Shown: positions 32,872 to 46,066, numbered from the stretch's first letter. The stretch: DNA of 64,000 nucleotides from Apoda limacodes (GCA_946406115.1 OX291544.1:8494001-8558000); one strand, 5' to 3'. Numbers and translations: made by a program. The notes: generated by a model from the sequence alone, not told the origin.

Positions 32872-32955
32872 AAAACACAGCTGTGAGATAAAGAAACACA
32901 GCTGTGAGATAAGGACTTTCTTAAAACACAGCTGTGAGATAAAGACTTTCTTAAA
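32872..32955 (+). repeat. three short direct repeats
   Basis: The unit AACACAGCTGTGAGATAA occurs three times (from about 32,874, 32,894 and 32,924). The last two are extended by GACTTTCTTAAA. Lies within the hAT element. Confidence 0.75.
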
Positions 32956-33889
32956 TAGGGTTCCTTTTTACCATTTTGGTATAAAATCCTAAAAACGACA
33001 AAATTGACTACGAGTTAGATAACATTTTACAAGGATTCCATAGAGTGAGAAGTAAATGCAATAAAAACTGATTTATGAGCATGTTGGATTAGACAAGTAT
33101 AACAGTGGTTCTATACTGATTGTAGTAATGTGTATATTAGAGCGTATAGAAAAAAACAACACAATAAAAATTAAATGTGTTGTTGATTATTGTTGATTAC
33201 GCCATATTAGTAGCATAGAGTAAGAAGAATACACAATTCTTAGTCGCGTATGAGCTGGGTTTCGTGGAATGTAGTTCTTGAACGTAAACTTAGAAGCACT
33301 AAACGGAATAAGGACGTGGTGTATAAAGTTTTGTAAAAGGTCCTTAGTGTTTATAGTGATTTAAATTTTTACGGCTGCTCTCGTTCCACAATTTTTTTTC
33401 TCTTTATGTGGAACACTGTGTGGATGTGTTGAACACTGACTAACGTAAAAGTATCGAGCTGAAAATTTAAAATACTTCCCGGACGACGTCACGGGACAAG
33501 TACACTTTGACATAACATAATCCTTAAAACAATATTTGCGCACCTTTAATGGAAGCTAAAGATTTATTTTAAATATCTTGTTACTTCTAGAAATATTGCG
33601 GTGATTATCAACAAATTTAATTTTCATTTTAGGTTTTTTATTTTACCTGCAAGCTGAGCGGCCAGGCTTGCGTCATGGCAAATTGGGTTAGGCTAAAAGT
33701 TGTCAATAGTTGGATCGCAAATTATCCTGATCTAATATATGATGCGCAAGTGGTATTATATTTTGCACAGAATGTGAAACTCAAGTGAAGGCGACGTTTA
33801 AAGGAAACATTGACCGTCGCATTAAGGGAATAGTGCATCAAAGTAGAAAGCCCCCCCCAAGAAGAATTTTTAATACTGTGCAATACCCT

Positions 33890-34800
33890 GGTCACAGATT
33901 GGTAACCCGGCCTTCCAAAAGTTTTTTAGTAAATATATTTGCTACACATGTTGTTGCATCTGTACACAAAAGATTTTTCCATCTGAATCCACGTTGGTAA
34001 AACAATATTTTGACAAGTTTTTAACCAATAGAATAATAAATATTTACAACATTATAGGAAATAACAAAAAATGGATTTCCTTGGACGAAACAACCGATTT
34101 ATAGAGAGATAAGACATACATTTATTGGTGGTGCCTTTAATTGAAAGTATAGCTACTCGACCATACTTGATTGCTTGTAAAATGTAAGAGACAGCGAATG
34201 GAGAGAGAACATTTTGTCAGTGAATGTTTACTTAACAATGTAAGGAGAAAAGTATGAAGAAAAAGTTAATAATATACTCATGTTATGTACTGATAGCGTA
34301 GCATATATGTTGCAAACTGGACGCCTTTTAAAAATTGATTTACCAAATATGATTCACACAACATGTTTAGCTTATGCTCTTAACATAGTAGCAGAAACAG
34401 TTCGTTGTCAATATGAAAATGTTGATGCATTTATAGCTAACGTAAAGAATTTTTTTTTAAATCCCCAATTCGGCTGAGGGATTTTAAAAATATGTACCCC
34501 GATTTATCGCTACCCCCACAACCTGTTTTTACAAGATGGGTTACATGGCTGAAAGCTGCATCATATTATGCAAAACATTTTGACACAATATCTAATGTAG
34601 TAAATGATCTTAATAGCAGTGAATCTCTTTCCATAAGAAACGCAAAAAATATTATTGCAACCAGTGATATTCTACCCGTATAAAAATATATAGATGAACA
34701 TTTTTCAATTATACAAATTGTGCTTTCTAAATTACAAGAAACCGATTTATCAATGCCCAAAACTTTGCATATTGTTGACGAGCAGTACTAAATTGGACCA
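33890..34800 (+). pseudogene. hAT-type transposase remnant
   Basis: Broken frames give FPSESTLVKQYFDKFLTNRI (about 33,978 on), NNKKWISLDETTD then a stop (about 34,060-34,100), and DSVAYMLQTGRLLKIDLPNM, IHTTCLAYALNIVAETVR (34,280-34,477). Next come LPPQPVFTRWVTWLKAASYY, AKHFDTISNVVNDLNSSES (34,492-34,683). The IS.DETTD, CLAYALN and TRW.TWL blocks match CGGBP1-like hAT transposases as I remember them. At least five stops or frameshifts, so inactive. Confidence 0.75.
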
Positions 34801-35353
34801 CTGTATAATAATATAATAAGTAAAAAACAAATCTGAAAAAGTTTTAGACCGAAATGCTGATAATGAGTAAAGAGGGAGATAAGTGAAAAAATTGTACAGG
34901 GAATTGAAATAAATAACGAAGGTTCGTACAAATTTGCACCTCTTACATCTTGATGTTGAAAGATCTTTCTCGACATATAAATGGATTCCTCCTATTTCCT
35001 TCTATGATATCATTGAAATTTTACCATTACCCCGGGTAAAATAGGCTTCATTGTATTTCGAAAAAACCTTGTGGTGACTATGATTACCATATAACAAAAA
35101 AAACTTAATTTTAAAAATTACAAATTTCATGAAATATTTCTAAAATTTGGTGGTTTTTACATGTTTATGTTTGTAAATTTTAGGTAAAGATAGTCTACCT
35201 ATTTCAAATAACTTTATTTTTAATATATTTAAATCGTGTCCCGAACCCAGGACAATTGTCCCGAAAAATTTTTTTTCATCGTAAGGAAGTCTCCAAATTT
35301 AGTCTCTGTTCTACTAAGTTTAGGCAAATATAGTCTACCTATTCCGATCTCTG

Positions 35354-36289
35354 CTAGATAAAGAAGAGACTAAAGACTGATTTGTATTGTAATACCAATT
35401 TTGTTTTTGGATCTCAAATGTTAAATTATCACCCTCGTATTAAAGTGAGAAATTATAAATGATTGTGATATATTGGCCCTATGCCCATTGATTTAAACTG
35501 TTGAAGTTAATAAACGAAATATTATTTACGAACAACTAAAGTAAGTTTTAATCGTTATGTATGTATGTTTATCTGTTTTCTTATATTTCTAAACTACCTG
35601 TCATAATTTAAAGTATGCGGTGTCGTTACAAGCGTCCTAAGGGTCCACTGGTCGTAGGCTTTGTGTATGTATGTTACACTAAATTCAATATAATGTCCTC
35701 TACAGAACATAAAAAATAAATTGAACGTGCCGTGTTGGTTACCAAATGAAAGGGCTTAATTAAATACGCTTAGGCTCATTTTAAAAATATACATATAACT
35801 AAATTTATATTTGCTTACTGCTTCAGATAATTTTGCACTTGCACCTCGAAATAGATAAAATAAAAATTATTTACGTCGTATTTGGTAGGTTGTGTAGTCG
35901 GGTTTTAATTTGCTAAAGTTCTGCTTGTTTTGTTAAAATAATGGTCAGTCAAGGTATTTGCGTTCTCACGTTTGAAATGTCACTGTTTATCCATCCATCA
36001 ACCAGAATGTGTATAGGTTGATTGTAGAAGGTTTGATGTAAAGGTGACGGGAGTCGTATTTAACAGGGCGTATATATGTAAGAAATCCGGTATTTAACCA
36101 GAGATTTTCACAAAACTATTGCCTGAAACGGAACAATAAATGGAGTACGTTACTCGCTAGGTTTTTGTTTTGAAAAGTACTCTACAGTTACTTTAGCAGG
36201 TTTTTCTTGGATATTAGAACTATCCTTGCCTCTTTCTCGTGCACTCGATTCTATATTTATTCACCTTTTTGTTTTCTGAACTGTCTACT
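35354..36289. other. non-coding stretch, nothing recognised
   Basis: AT-rich, only short chance ORFs, no repeat recognised. Confidence 0.55.
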
Positions 36290-36612
36290 GCAGTTGGCTG
36301 ATGCAGCCATTACCTCTTCACTGGACTTTTTGGGGCGGGACTCTGAAGGAACCTCGGCTTGGGGTCGTCCCTCCGACCAGCGCGAGCCTCAAACCCGAAG
36401 GTGTGTCAGCGCCAGGAGGGGAGTTCCCCGTTACTCAGTTGCGGTTGCGATTGAGTGGGGGCGAGAAGCGCCCCGGCACTCTTTGATACCTCGTGTATGA
36501 GGTGGGTCCGTCCGTTGCCTACGAACCCGGGGACGTCGGCGTCGTCTTAGGGGGGAAGCCTTATAAGGGGAGGTCGTTGAGACAAGACTCGCTATCCGGA
36601 TAGCGAGATCGT
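36290..36612. other. GC-rich insert with a 20-bp palindrome, class unknown
   Basis: About 320 bases clearly richer in G and C than the surroundings, with CpG-rich blocks (GGGGGCGAGAAGCGCCCCGG, GGGGACGTCGGCGTCGTC). It ends near the exact palindrome CTCGCTATCCGGATAGCGAG (36588-36607). Short overlapping ORFs exist but match nothing I know. It could be a 5' leader of a LINE or another transposon piece. Confidence 0.4.
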
Positions 36613-36892
36613 CGTTTGGGGCCGTTAGTACATACTTTTAAAGGGTTCATAACTTCTAAAAAGAGCTCCTATTTGATATTTTTAATTGCAATAAAATCTA
36701 GGTAAGCTGCTATTAGCCCCTTAAGTGACCAGGCAAATTCATACTGTAGAGCGTTAAGCATATTTCATTATACAATATGTTTTACAAAACAGTTACGTAT
36801 TTTCTACTGTAGAAGACATTTTGTGAGACTCATCAGTTGACATAAATCTATAATTGAAAATTAATTGAAATACATTTTAAGTTTTATAGATT

Positions 36893-37275
36893 AAAATAGT
36901 TATCCGTTGATAGTTCAGTTCACCAGCAGAGAACTATTTGATAGACTTCAAATAGTTTACCATTAATAATTCAGTTTACCAGCAAAAAAACTATTTTATT
37001 AGAATTTAAATAGTTTACCGTTCATTATTCAGTTCATCAGCAAAACACTTCTTAAAAGACTTCAAATAGTTTACCGTTCATAATTCAGTTCACCAGCAAA
37101 ACACTTCTTAAAAGACTTTAAATAGTTTACCATTAATAATTCAGTTCATCAGCAGAAAACTATTTTATAGAATTCAAATTAAATAGTTCAGTTTACCAGC
37201 AAAAAAACTATTTAATAGACTTTAATAGTTTACCATTAATAATTCAGTTCATTAGCAGAAAACTATTTTCCGTAT
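36893..37275 (+). repeat. minisatellite, about seven copies of a 56-58-bp unit
   Basis: AATAGTTTACC or variants recur at 36,894, 36,951, 37,009, 37,065, 37,121, 37,182 (shortened) and 37,223. Each is followed by AATTCAGTTCACCAGCA and an A-rich ACTATTTTATAGA or CACTTCTTAAAAGAC block. The two block types alternate irregularly. Confidence 0.9.
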
Positions 37276-37329
37276 TTTTATCTATCTATCTTAGTTATCA
37301 ATACAAAAACTTACTTATATACTTTTATT

Positions 37330-37490
37330 GTATTTACAAACTTAATATACATAGAAAATACCTAGACCCAAGACAAACACAAATGTTTATCATATCAATG
37401 TTTGTCTTGCACAAGGATCGAAGTGATCGAACCCATGCACCTCGGATTCGCAGGCAGTAGTTACTACTAACAACAGAGTCATGGAGCTGC
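37330..37490 (-). mobile_element. SINE copy, reverse orientation, degenerate
   Basis: On the minus strand a decayed tRNA-like head with GGGTTCGATCACTTCGATCC precedes GACAAACATTGATATGATAA and GTGTTTGTCTTGGGTCTAGG. Same group as 18,075-18,236. Confidence 0.6.
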
Positions 37491-38961
37491 AAAGTAACGA
37501 CCAAAATTATATTAGGTACTCTTTATAAATGATCTAGATAAGACGCAAGGAATCACAGCGGTACGTAAATGTGACAAGCGAATCTAGCGCTATCTCCCTC
37601 TATTAGCCTTAACAGGACATGAATTTTCCAAAGAGAACTTACTCTATATACTCTGCCAATAGTAAGATAATAAAACCTTTGGATTCCTTTAATAACCACT
37701 TATAAACTATGATTAAACTACACTACACACACACAACTAAATAAAAACCTACATACTCTAAGCAATCTTTAATTTACCTAAACAATTGAAAGGACTAGTT
37801 CCGTATAGTTCGTGTCACTCCACTTTTCAATCTGACATCCTGAATCTAAAAGGCGTAAAAATTCAAATTAAAAACTAAGGACGTATTGTCCTTCAGTCAA
37901 TAGGCACAGATAGTATATATGTGACAGTGTATACATACGAGTATGCAGGGTGCAATTCTCAACTCCCTCGCCGACGCTTGCATACCACTCGACACAGCTT
38001 AATTAAGGGATGACACTCATTTCTCGACGAGAGACGCCTTGAATAACCCCACTCAGCCGTATTACTTTATCAACATAAATACTTTCAACAACATAGTACT
38101 TTCCTTTTGCACGATAGCGCCTTAATGTTTCTTCTTTACAACATAGAAAGGTGTTAATTACTCTACACTTTGATGATTTCAAAAACTTAGACTGAACTAT
38201 TAGCTGAGTTCATACGTTTTTTTTACCTTCGACTTTAAGTTGGGGAGGTGGTTTGTAGTATTTGCATTAAATAAGTATACAGGAAAGACAATCTCTTTTT
38301 GTGGCCAAGGCCGATGCTAGGAATTTACTATACGGGAGGAGGCTTTAACCCTGGAAATTTACTTAACTTACTTAATTCTATACGATGGTATGTGTACATG
38401 TTGTTACCACGGTTGTCAAATTGGTACCATTATCATAAGACTTCAAGGAATCTTTGTGTGTACAAATGTTTAGTACACGTAGTATAATAATTCCATTTTG
38501 TACCGCTTTTGAGGCTCGTATGGATATATATACCAGATACCAACGTTCGTGTTATCACGTGTTAACACTACTGTCACCAACTTCTTAATCGAGTTCATAC
38601 TAATTTACGTCACAAATGCCAAACTTGTGTATATGAAAATTATGAAATGACAGGCGAAACGCATCGTCTTATTGTTCAGTAATTTATATTAGTTTAATTC
38701 TCGCGGCTTTTGGACTTTTGCAAAAAAAAGAAGCTTTCTTTGAATGAACATTTGTATGATACATAAATTTTCATTCCATACAAAATATGTAATGAATTCC
38801 TCTTGGGGATGATTTTCCAAAAACGATAAATACGTCAACCTTAATTATTTTAATCTAAAGATCAAATCTCGATATTGATAACGGCAACAGGAAGACGCTT
38901 AAAATATTTACAGAAAAATTAGTTGAAAAAAAAAAAAATTAAAATAAAACAAATATTTAAG

Positions 38962-39125
38962 GGAGGCTCCCATACAACAAACGTGTTTTTTTGCCGTTTT
39001 TACAGATAATGGTACGGAACCTTTCGTTCGCGAGTCCGACTCGCACTTAGCCGCCTACGTTACAAATATAACCTCTTGGCAAAATTTCAAATCTTTTGAC
39101 CCAGTAGTTTGGGCTGTGCGTTGAT
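38962..39125 (-). repeat. dispersed repeat (GGTTCCGT ... GAGTCCGACTCGCAC family), reverse fragment
   Basis: Contains GGCTCCCATACAACAAACG, AATGGTACGGAACCTTTCGT and GCGAGTCCGACTCGCACTTA, then CCCAGTAGTTTGGGCTGTGC. The mirror-image order occurs at 48.69-48.82 kb, and the last block recurs at 57.43-57.49 kb. Confidence 0.6.
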
Positions 39126-39158
39126 ATATCAGTCAGTCAATTTACACTTTTATAATAC

Positions 39159-39197
39159 ATATGCATATTTATACATAAGATGTATAAATATGCATAT
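39159..39197. repeat. perfect 18-bp inverted repeat with 3-base loop
   Basis: ATATGCATATTTATACAT, loop AAG, then ATGTATAAATATGCATAT. Arms are exact. AT-rich. It follows a dispersed repeat, so it may be part of it. Confidence 0.85.
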
Positions 39198-42100
39198 AGT
39201 TAAAGAACACAGCCTCAATGGTTTAAGTGTTAAGAACATTGGCACTTTTTTTTTACGTATCTAGTTGCTATTTTTATATTTGTGGCTGTTTTTCCACGTT
39301 ATAGAATCATAATCAACTAAGATATTGCTTCCACGTTAAATATTCGTGTAGTTAGGTATTGTTCCATGAAATTTAATGATTGACTAAACATTTTGTTTTT
39401 ACATGACTTGTCCATGCTAGTTTCAGTTTATAATGGCAATAACTTTTATGAAATATTGTCGTTTATGTAAGTGATTAGTTATTTTTGTTCGTCAGTGTTC
39501 ATGTGTTTAGGAACAACTCATGATAGGTCTACGTAATCAAAGGAAAATTGAAGCGTAATTTTAAAAATCTTTTTAATATACTTTATGTTCCATGAAGCTA
39601 TCTTTACTAGTTTGTGAAATATTGTCGTTTTTGTAAGTAGTTATTTTAGTTCGCCAGTGTACATTAGTAGATACTTTTTTAGGATTTTAAGATGTGTATG
39701 AATAAATTTGTCGCTATCGTATTTTTCTAGACGATTACGTCAGTACAAAATAGATATAGATGGAAAAAATAGATGTCAACAACCTTGGCCCCCATTTATA
39801 TTTTAAGTTTTTCTTCGGACTACGTAAAGCCTTGATTCAGAATAATATTAAATAGCTTACGAAAGTACCTAAAGCTGCCTTTATTTTTGGCCAGTTTTCA
39901 CTAGCCAGGAATTTTGGAGCTATCTGTATACTATATGCGACTAACGGCTTACATATGCTAAAAATTACTTCAAGAAGAAAAGTATTTTTAATAACATACG
40001 TAATTAAAGGTGCTCCCATTTGTTCCCAGTGTGACAATAGAATAAGAAGTTTGATAATTTTACCTTTCTGCGTTTGTAACAGATGTGAGTTTACCCACGA
40101 TGTGAAAGAAAACTTCGTGCAAGTCACGCAAAAGTTTAAATTGTACTTCACATTGGTGTAATTTACGTATCAAGCGTAAGAAATATTGGCTTCACAGGAT
40201 TTTTTTAATTAAATAAGCCTTAACAAATAAACAAAAAATATGTTAGTAATGTTTTGGATTCATTATTTAGGTATTCTTAAAAAATAAAAATTCAATAAAC
40301 TTTGTCCTAATATTTTCTTTCAAAAATAAATATATTCCACACGTCAGTTTTATTGAATATTACATAAGTACCGTAAATAGATTAGATTAAATTCGCAACC
40401 TCATTGAGAAATGGCTATTCCGAGAGCAAGATTTGATAGTGTTCGCAAAACGACAGCGTTTCGTTTATCTTCCAAAATTATTTCCTATTTCTCCGCCGAG
40501 CACTTTTCTTTGTAAAAGTAAAGAATAACTCAACTACAAAAGGAAATATAAAATAAAAATCATTTACGTACCATTTTCTTACCCGCACTGTGATTGTTAT
40601 GACATGAAAATATCTTATTGTTTTACCGTATTCTGTTTAAAAAAAATAAAAAAAAAATATTTCATTCCACGCTTTAAGCTACCTCTTTAATTTTCTTAAT
40701 TTATATAACATATCTGTAGGACGTTTTATCAAAGAAACGTCTTTGTTAAATTATAAAGCTGTGACATACGGACGCACATGACGAATTTATAAGGGTTCTG
40801 CTTTTTTCCATTTCACTACGGAAACCTAAAAACGGGAAGTAATTTAAAAAAATGTACCTATATAGGCAAAATTTGAAGTTTGTAAAAATCACTGTAACAC
40901 TAATACCATTTAAATGAGAGTTAAGAACTCCTTTATATAGATAAAAATAATCTCGTTAAACGGTTTATACACTGTAGCAGTCTTTGCACCCGTCTAGCCT
41001 GTCTAGGGTAGCGGTAAAGCAAGTAGTAAATAACTGGATTTTGTTGCTTAATATGGGTTTAAGAGTAACCGGTTACAGTTACTAAGATGGTAAGTACTGG
41101 CTGGTTTTATCGGTTAGTAATTAAATATCGCAGGGAAAAGAAAAAAGTTGTCAATTTGTTGCATTTACGAGTACCCATGTGTTACGAAATCAATTTGATA
41201 ATCCATACTATCCATACTAATATTATAAATGCGAAAGTAACTCTGTTTGTCTGCCTGTCTGTCTGTACCTCTCACGCTTAAACTGCTGAACCGATTTAGA
41301 TGAAATTCGTTGTGGCGATGGTTTGAATGCCGGGGAAGGACATAGGATAGTTGACGTAAGAATCGCACGCCGATAACCAAATTTAGGGCGTGCGGAGCCG
41401 CTGGCAAAAGCTAGAGTTTTATGACTTATATTTACATAAGAAAGAAAAAAATTTTTTTTCATTAAGAGTCCTTATGAAGCCTGTGGTAGCTTCAGCTACT
41501 TTAGCTCCTTAACCTCCTAATTGCATTGTATCTCAAAGGGATGTTTCAAGAAATGTATCTACATACAAAGAGGATGTTGCAAGAATTCTCTCTATATTGA
41601 AGGGGATTTAAAAAGAATTTTATATACATTGCGCGGTAGGCCTGAAGTGTTTTGACGCAAGTAACATTGTTTCAAACTTAGGGAAGGGTTCTTTAATAAA
41701 ATCATGTTAAAATTTATATGCTTAGAATTTAGTTTTCGTAGACTCGTGAAAAAGGAGAGATTGCCGAAGCTTACAAAAATCTTTTTCTATCCTAAGAGAA
41801 CCTATATCTGCTCGAGATATAAAAAGTGGTATATATGCAAAATATCACGTTACCACGTTAAGGTAGCATTAACTTATAAACACACATCTGCATTTATAAT
41901 ACCTATTACCTACTAGGTTAGGATTTCTACATATAAAAGAAAACAAAGATTGTAGGTAGGTCGTTTGCTTTGATGTTGGTCGGGTTTTGTAGACTAAAAA
42001 AGCATTGGATTTAGGTAGTTATTTTATATGAATTTTTTTATGAATTCTTAAACGTCTATGATTATTTTAACTTTGAATTTAGACAGATTTCCATAGAGAT

Positions 42101-44904
42101 TTAAGGAGCCTATTTAACCTGCTAATACTTATTTAGGGCAATACTTATTCATAATTCGACTGTGCGTTGATGAGAAGATAAGAAATATTTTTTCACGCCG
42201 CCGAAACAGCGGAACACAACTTTTGTTAATATTAGCATAATTTTTTTAAATTTACAAGTGAAAATAATATAAATAAGAATTAAATAAATACATAGTTATA
42301 TATGTTTTCATTAATGCTTCCATTGCCTTCTTCAAAGAATTCCGGCTCTCTCTTCACAACCAAGGGATCTAATTTGTCTCCTTGTCCCCTTATGGAGACT
42401 GCTCTTATCAAATTATATATATATATTTATTATTATATATATTTTTTCTTCCATACTCAGCCAGTAAATTATTTGAGAGTATTCTTTTCAATAACCTCTG
42501 TAGGTGTTGAATAAGAATTTTGCACAACGGGTCCAGAAAAATCGGGCGTTCCAAAGAGCGATTGGACGACTCAGTGTACTAAAGGCATTTGTTGCATTTA
42601 TTAGAAGGAGGCCATAGTCATCATCTCCATCAAAACAAGTGGTGGATTTTATTGCTGCACATTGCTGATCAGAACTACATGTTCGTATAATTGTTTATAA
42701 TGTTCCTATTAAATATAAATGTTTCCAAATCAACAACTTTAAAGTCGTAAGAAAAGGAACAAAAGGATCCTTTTGACAAACGAGCTCCAGAGGGCGCCAC
42801 TGCCCGCGGGGGGCGCGGGCGGCGGGCGGCGGCACGGACTGAAGCTGAAGGTAGATTAATGATCGCTTTGTTCCTATGTGACGCGCTGTTTGCTCTGCAA
42901 TTAGTTTGCGTTTCTGTTGTTTATGCATTCATTGCCATTCTATTGTCAATCAATTTAAATTACCTTTTTATACTTCTATAAAATTCATCTTCCGTATGTG
43001 TGTCCAATACATTTTTAAATAAAAATTACTTAAAATTTAAAATATTGTTGCATTGGTATATAAGAGTGTTATATACTTTTTATTCTGAAATGTTTACGGG
43101 AACGGGCGTTTCGAGCCAGATCCACAGGAAAAAGCGCGGCAGGTTTAGCAATGAGAATAAAATTAGGGTGTTGTATTTTACTGTCACTCATAATTGACTC
43201 TTTTCTTACCGTTATTAAATAAAATAAGAAATCAGAGTACTTACATACCTACTTAATTAAAATGTACTCTGTAGTGTGTATGTATTTAAGTTGAAGTTTT
43301 TTTTATAAACAACTAATATAGTGAATTATTTATGATTTTAAAATCATACGATTAAAAAATTTGAGAGGAGAAAAGATCCGAAAATTTCAACTTTGGCAGC
43401 TTATATTTACTAATAACTCTAAAAATTTACTTCAGAGCTCCCCTATTTTTTTGGTTTCCATCACAAAACGGTATGGTGGTTTACATTAGACACCTCTTTG
43501 TAAGTTGCCAGAATCATAAACATGAAAGGAATGGGAAGGATTGCGAACACAACGTAGCTACCTAATTAAATGAATGTAATAAAATAACCCTATAATTTGA
43601 TGTACCTGTCATGTCACGAAATTGGTACAAAATTGAAAATACTGAGAGGTTGTTAAACTATCTAAGTTTTGTAATTGGATCAATCATATTAAATTAATTG
43701 ACTGATTCTATATTTCAGAAAAAAAAATATCGAAGTATTGATTTAAATTTTGCGTTGAATATCATTTGAAAATTTTCATGAATTTGTCAAGGAACGGAAG
43801 TAAACGAACCCCAAGCCGTCCAACTGGCTGGAATGTTTGGTTGATGGGTTGGTAATAGACAAGGTGAAATTGTGTGTATACATATATCGCTGGAAATACC
43901 AAACACACAAATAGCATTTCAGCAACTTTCCGAATAAATAATAGCGTATTTAATTTTCTTTAAACATTATTTAATATACTTAGTCGAATGATTTTTTAGA
44001 ATTATTAATGATTACTAAGCGATTAAGATATGGCAGGGTGGCGTAGAGCATTAACCGAGAGAGCCCCTTTACCTCGGCTGACAATTCACGTCTGAAGGAG
44101 GCTGTTAGTGCGTCGAGAAGTGTTCAGAATAGCTACCCTTAATTAACAGAGAGAGCGACCGGTGCAAGCTGTACTTGTGCTGTACCTAGTTAATAATGCA
44201 AGCGTTCTATCTGGCTAATTGTTACAGACAATGCTGTTATTGGAGGCTGGATTTATAAACAAAGGACTACAAGACTAAATTACTTAAGGTACAGTGTTGC
44301 CAGATAATGTCTTTAATAATTAACTGAAGATAACATAAACAGAAATACACTTTATTGACCACCCTTACTTAGATATTTCGCACAGTTCGAGAAAATCTGG
44401 TAAAGGCGGTAAGAACATTATTTCATTATATTATACTTAGTCTTTCAACTTACTTATTGCTCTAAAGTTGGTAATTCACGACTCATGGAATGTATATGGG
44501 GAATCGAACAGTGAAAATATACAATATTATGTAACGTTAATTTTAGTAGGTACTACTATTAGAGGGTGTTTTAGATGGTGAATACAGTAGTTTATTAAAT
44601 ATACTATGTAGATAATGAGTGCAAATCATCAACTAAAGTAAGATAATATTATTTTATGCGCTCGATAAATAAGCAACGGTTTCAAATGCAACTTCCTCAG
44701 ACGTGGGAGTGACTGACAAATATTAAAAATATTGCCTAATTTTTTGTCTCCTCAAGTTTTTATTTAATAATGTGGCGTCTTAAGTTACTGTGGAACCAGC
44801 CCCTGGAAAGAAGCCTTACTTCTTCCTGTGGACCATGAATCGAATTCGGAAATCCTTTAAGGCGCACAGCTAACTAACGCTACCAATGTATAGGTATTTT
44901 TGGG
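39198..44904. other. non-coding stretch with one dispersed repeat
   Basis: Besides the 41.2 kb repeat I see no known element. Opposing ORFs at 39,837-40,161 overlap each other and match nothing known. A CpG-rich patch at 42,781-42,842 could be an untranslated exon of stan on the minus strand (acceptor-like CTACCTTCAG just before it). A moderately GC-rich, unclassified block lies at 44,030-44,180. Confidence 0.5.
41212..41414 (+). repeat. short dispersed repeat, same family as 11,951
   Basis: CCATACTAATATTATAAATG start, GTCTGCCTGTCTGTCTGT, TGAACCGATTTAGATGAAAT, and end CACGCCGATAACCAAATTTA with GAGCCGCTGGCAAAAGCTAG. Confidence 0.7.
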
Positions 44905-45010
44905 GTCCCGCAGCCAAATGGTTAAAACAGAACCCTTATAGTATTGTCATATGCGTCTATCCGTCTGTAACAATATCTTATGATCCCGCCGTCTTTGCAG
45001 CAATTTTGAT
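44905..45010 (+). repeat. fragment of the GGTTCC-family repeat
   Basis: GGTCCCGCAGCCAAATGGTT and AACAGAACCCTTATAGTATT resemble the start of the 57.8 kb copy. It ends before the SINE at 45.06 kb. Confidence 0.4.
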
Positions 45011-45057
45011 GTAATTATAAGAGATGCAGTTTTATAAAGAAATTGAGAAAAACCATA

Positions 45058-45325
45058 GGCTCCCTCACAGCCTAGTTGATAATGTACCCGGCTGCTGTGC
45101 AAAGGGTTTTGTTTGTCCAGTTCGATTTCCGCACTGGACAAACTTTTATGTAATAAATGTTTGTGTTTGTCTTGAGTCTAGGTGTATTTATGTCTCATAT
45201 CTATTTATTTACAAAAAAAAATTATGTTCTTTTATCCGTTGTCTGGTATCCATAACACAAGCTTTGCTTACTTCTGGTCCAGACGGCGCTGTGTGTCATG
45301 TCTAAAATATTTATTTATTTATACA
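45058..45325 (+). mobile_element. second-family SINE copy
   Basis: The head CTCCCTCACAGCCTAGTTGA is followed by a degenerate B box (AGTTCGATTTCC), CACTGGACAAAC, TGTCTTGAGTCTAGGTGTAT and CCAGACGGCGCTGTGTGTCA, ending in TATTTATTTATT. Collinear with 10,605-10,868. Confidence 0.75.
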
Positions 45326-46066
45326 TTTAACTCATGGGTGATATTTTATAGAGAGGTCTTAAAAGTTTTATTTCTGTAAGACATTTTTCGATTATTGGCT
45401 TCAAACTTTAAAAAGTTTGTATTTTAAGTTTTAAATCAAAGAAATGAAGCAAATCTCAATAATAGGATTTTATATACACTGCTAATGAAAATCGTTTTAA
45501 ACATTATCAGATTTTCCTTAACCTAACTTTGACCAAACCACATCCTACACAATGAGTATAAATAAATAAAATATTACCTTCTGATCAAATCCTTTTCAGA
45601 AAAAATTTCAGCGCCGCAACCTGTAACAAAAGAGTATACAGCTGGAAATATGTTTTGTGAGAGAAGAATAGATATCCTGGACTGTATCATCACATAAATT
45701 TCATAAAACATCGGCCTTGGCCTTGTTTACCACATTAATAAAGTTCCTTAGGTGCTATTAGGTACCTATGCTGTAGTAGTTTATCAGACACTTAAGCGGC
45801 GTTTATTATTTTTTATTTTACTATAGAGCTCACACTTTTATACTAATTACACCTAATTACAAATTACACTTATTATCCAATACCCAATCGTGTGAAGTTT
45901 TTATGTTAGGTAGTTATTAGGAAATACACCATGATAACACTTACCTATTCTGGAAAAATCTTAGGTTGCCTACTCCGGCCTAAAAGATAAAGAGGCTATT
46001 AAAGGTCGGACGGACAGACAGACAGCGTAGGCTCAGTAATATTATTTAAAAACTACAACAAGCGTT

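Larger units (their letters stand above)
31716..35353 (+). mobile_element. decayed hAT-type DNA transposon with both terminal inverted repeats
   Basis: The right end, read inward, begins CAGAGATCGGAATAGGTAGA (35353 downward). The left end begins CATAAATCGGAATTGGCAGA (31716 upward). The similarity continues about 95 bases on each side (ACTATATTT.CCTAAACTT, GAACAGAGA, TTTGGAGACTT, CGGGACA), giving long imperfect inverted repeats. CAG-G termini are typical of hAT elements. Inside are transposase remnants at 33.9-34.8 kb. An 8-bp target duplication is not recognisable, so the element is old. About 3.6 kb long. Confidence 0.75.

Noticed and set aside
31716..35353. 8-bp target-site duplication flanking the hAT element.
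   Set aside because: The flanks (GACTAAA on the left, CTAGATAA on the right) do not match, so I do not claim one.
39837..40161. Overlapping ORFs of 104 (minus) and 68 (plus) codons.
   Set aside because: They are largely complementary to each other and match no family. No splice or promoter context.
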